Source: Bacillota bacterium
GTDB lineage: Bacteria > Bacillota > Clostridia > Lachnospirales > Bianqueaceae
Direction: 5' to 3'
Assembly: GCA_017467985.1 (NCBI GenBank)
Contig: JAFUJY010000005.1
Coordinates: forward strand, 1 to 6,379
Length of the DNA: 6,379 bases
This document shows, piece after piece, positions 6,061-6,379 of this stretch (its first letter is position 1; each line of letters starts with the position of its first letter). The position numbers and the translations under genes are program-made. Below the pieces are notes generated by a model, which was given only the letters and a program-made list of their open reading frames with translations, was not told the origin of the DNA and searched no databases.

Positions 6061-6379
6061 ATGGATGGACAATGGATTTTTTTTGTGTTAAGATGGTTCT
6101 GTAGCAATAAACAATACGAAAATCTGCAGGTTGTCTCAAAAGCCTGCCTGGAAAATCATAAAAGTATGTGGATTGTTTTACAGGTCAATTCCAAACATAA
6201 AGAGGAGTGGATTAGCGAAAACAATCTGCGGTTTCAGGCCTATACGGCCATGGCTTTTGGGGCTGAAAATATAATCTGGGCGTGCTATACCGCCGGCTGG
6301 TGGCACAACCAGGTGCTGGACGAAAAGGGAGAAAAGACCCAGCAGTATGAGAAACTGAAAAAAGTAAATGGCGAAATCA
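6061..6379 (+). CDS. Glycoside-hydrolase-like protein, C-terminal part; probable 5'-truncated remnant, cut by right edge
   Basis: An open frame from ATG 6061 runs off the window (106 codons). From about residue 19 it reads YENLQVVSKACLENHKSMW, then QVNS, WISENNLRFQAYTAMAFGAE, TAGWW, VLDEKGEKTQQYEKLKKVNGEI. This order (helix, strand ending QVN, xRFQAYTAxAFGA helix, aromatic loop, DxxGxxTxxYExxKxVNxEI) resembles the last strands of TIM-barrel glycoside-hydrolase-like proteins (GH42/beta-galactosidase-like), from memory. Such proteins normally have several hundred residues before this point. Here only about 18 residues (MDGQWIFFVLRWFCSNKQ) stand between the ATG and the homologous part, and a terminator lies immediately upstream. 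GGGGAG is only 2 nt from the ATG, a poor spacing. No credible promoter is visible. I therefore think it is a 5'-deleted gene, but a short novel protein cannot be excluded. Confidence 0.55.
   Translation, partial: MDGQWIFFVLRWFCSNKQYENLQVVSKACLENHKSMWIVLQVNSKHKEEWISENNLRFQAYTAMAFGAENIIWACYTAGWWHNQVLDEKGEKTQQYEKLKKVNGEI

Noticed and set aside
6083..6111. Possible promoter TTGTGT - 17 nt - AATAAA before the hydrolase-like remnant
   Set aside because: It has only 4/6 matches at each box, lies downstream of the ATG at 6061, and no ribosome binding site and start codon follow at a useful distance.

Overview
The window looks like a chromosomal segment of a Gram-positive anaerobe of the class Clostridia (Lachnospiraceae/Oscillospiraceae-like). 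This is inferred from the moderate GC content, strong AGGAG-type ribosome binding sites, TTG start use, and the close resemblance of the ABC pair to the FtsX-type ABC systems common in gut Clostridia. No taxonomic marker gene is present, so placement is by protein style only.

Layout: (1) Positions 3-62 hold the last 19 codons of an unidentified plus-strand gene. Two hairpins (63-89 and 93-121) follow it. A third hairpin (140-165) terminates the convergent minus-strand gene. (2) Positions 176-1558 on the minus strand encode a full-length 460-residue MATE-family multidrug/cation antiporter with a TTG start and its own promoter. (3) A 165-bp divergent intergenic region (1559-1723) carries the MATE promoter and an extended -10 promoter for the rightward operon. 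(4) Positions 1724-2425 encode a 233-residue ABC ATPase of the MacB/LolD/FtsE type. (5) Positions 2491-5871 encode its very large partner permease, FtsX-like, with a coiled-coil insertion of about 390 residues. The last transmembrane helix and the usual C-terminal tail of the permease lie in another frame (5850-5984), so this copy appears frameshifted. (6) A strong hairpin terminator (5988-6050) closes the operon. (7) From 6061 to the right edge there is an open frame resembling the C-terminal part of a glycoside-hydrolase-like protein, apparently lacking its N-terminal domain.

The ATPase and permease form one transcription unit and should assemble into one membrane complex of the mechanotransmission class, in which ATP hydrolysis moves an extracellular structure rather than simply pumping a solute. 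The MATE gene is divergently transcribed; a functional link to the ABC system is possible but is not shown by the sequence.

The most interesting points are: the long coiled-coil hairpin built into the permease, with heptads visibly copied as 21-bp DNA duplications; a lysine in place of the Q-loop glutamine in the ATPase; the -1-type frame break near the permease C-terminus, with a 4-nt ATGA stop/start overlap; and a stem-loop lying between the permease Shine-Dalgarno sequence and its likely ATG. No tRNA, rRNA, CRISPR array, insertion sequence or integrase was seen.
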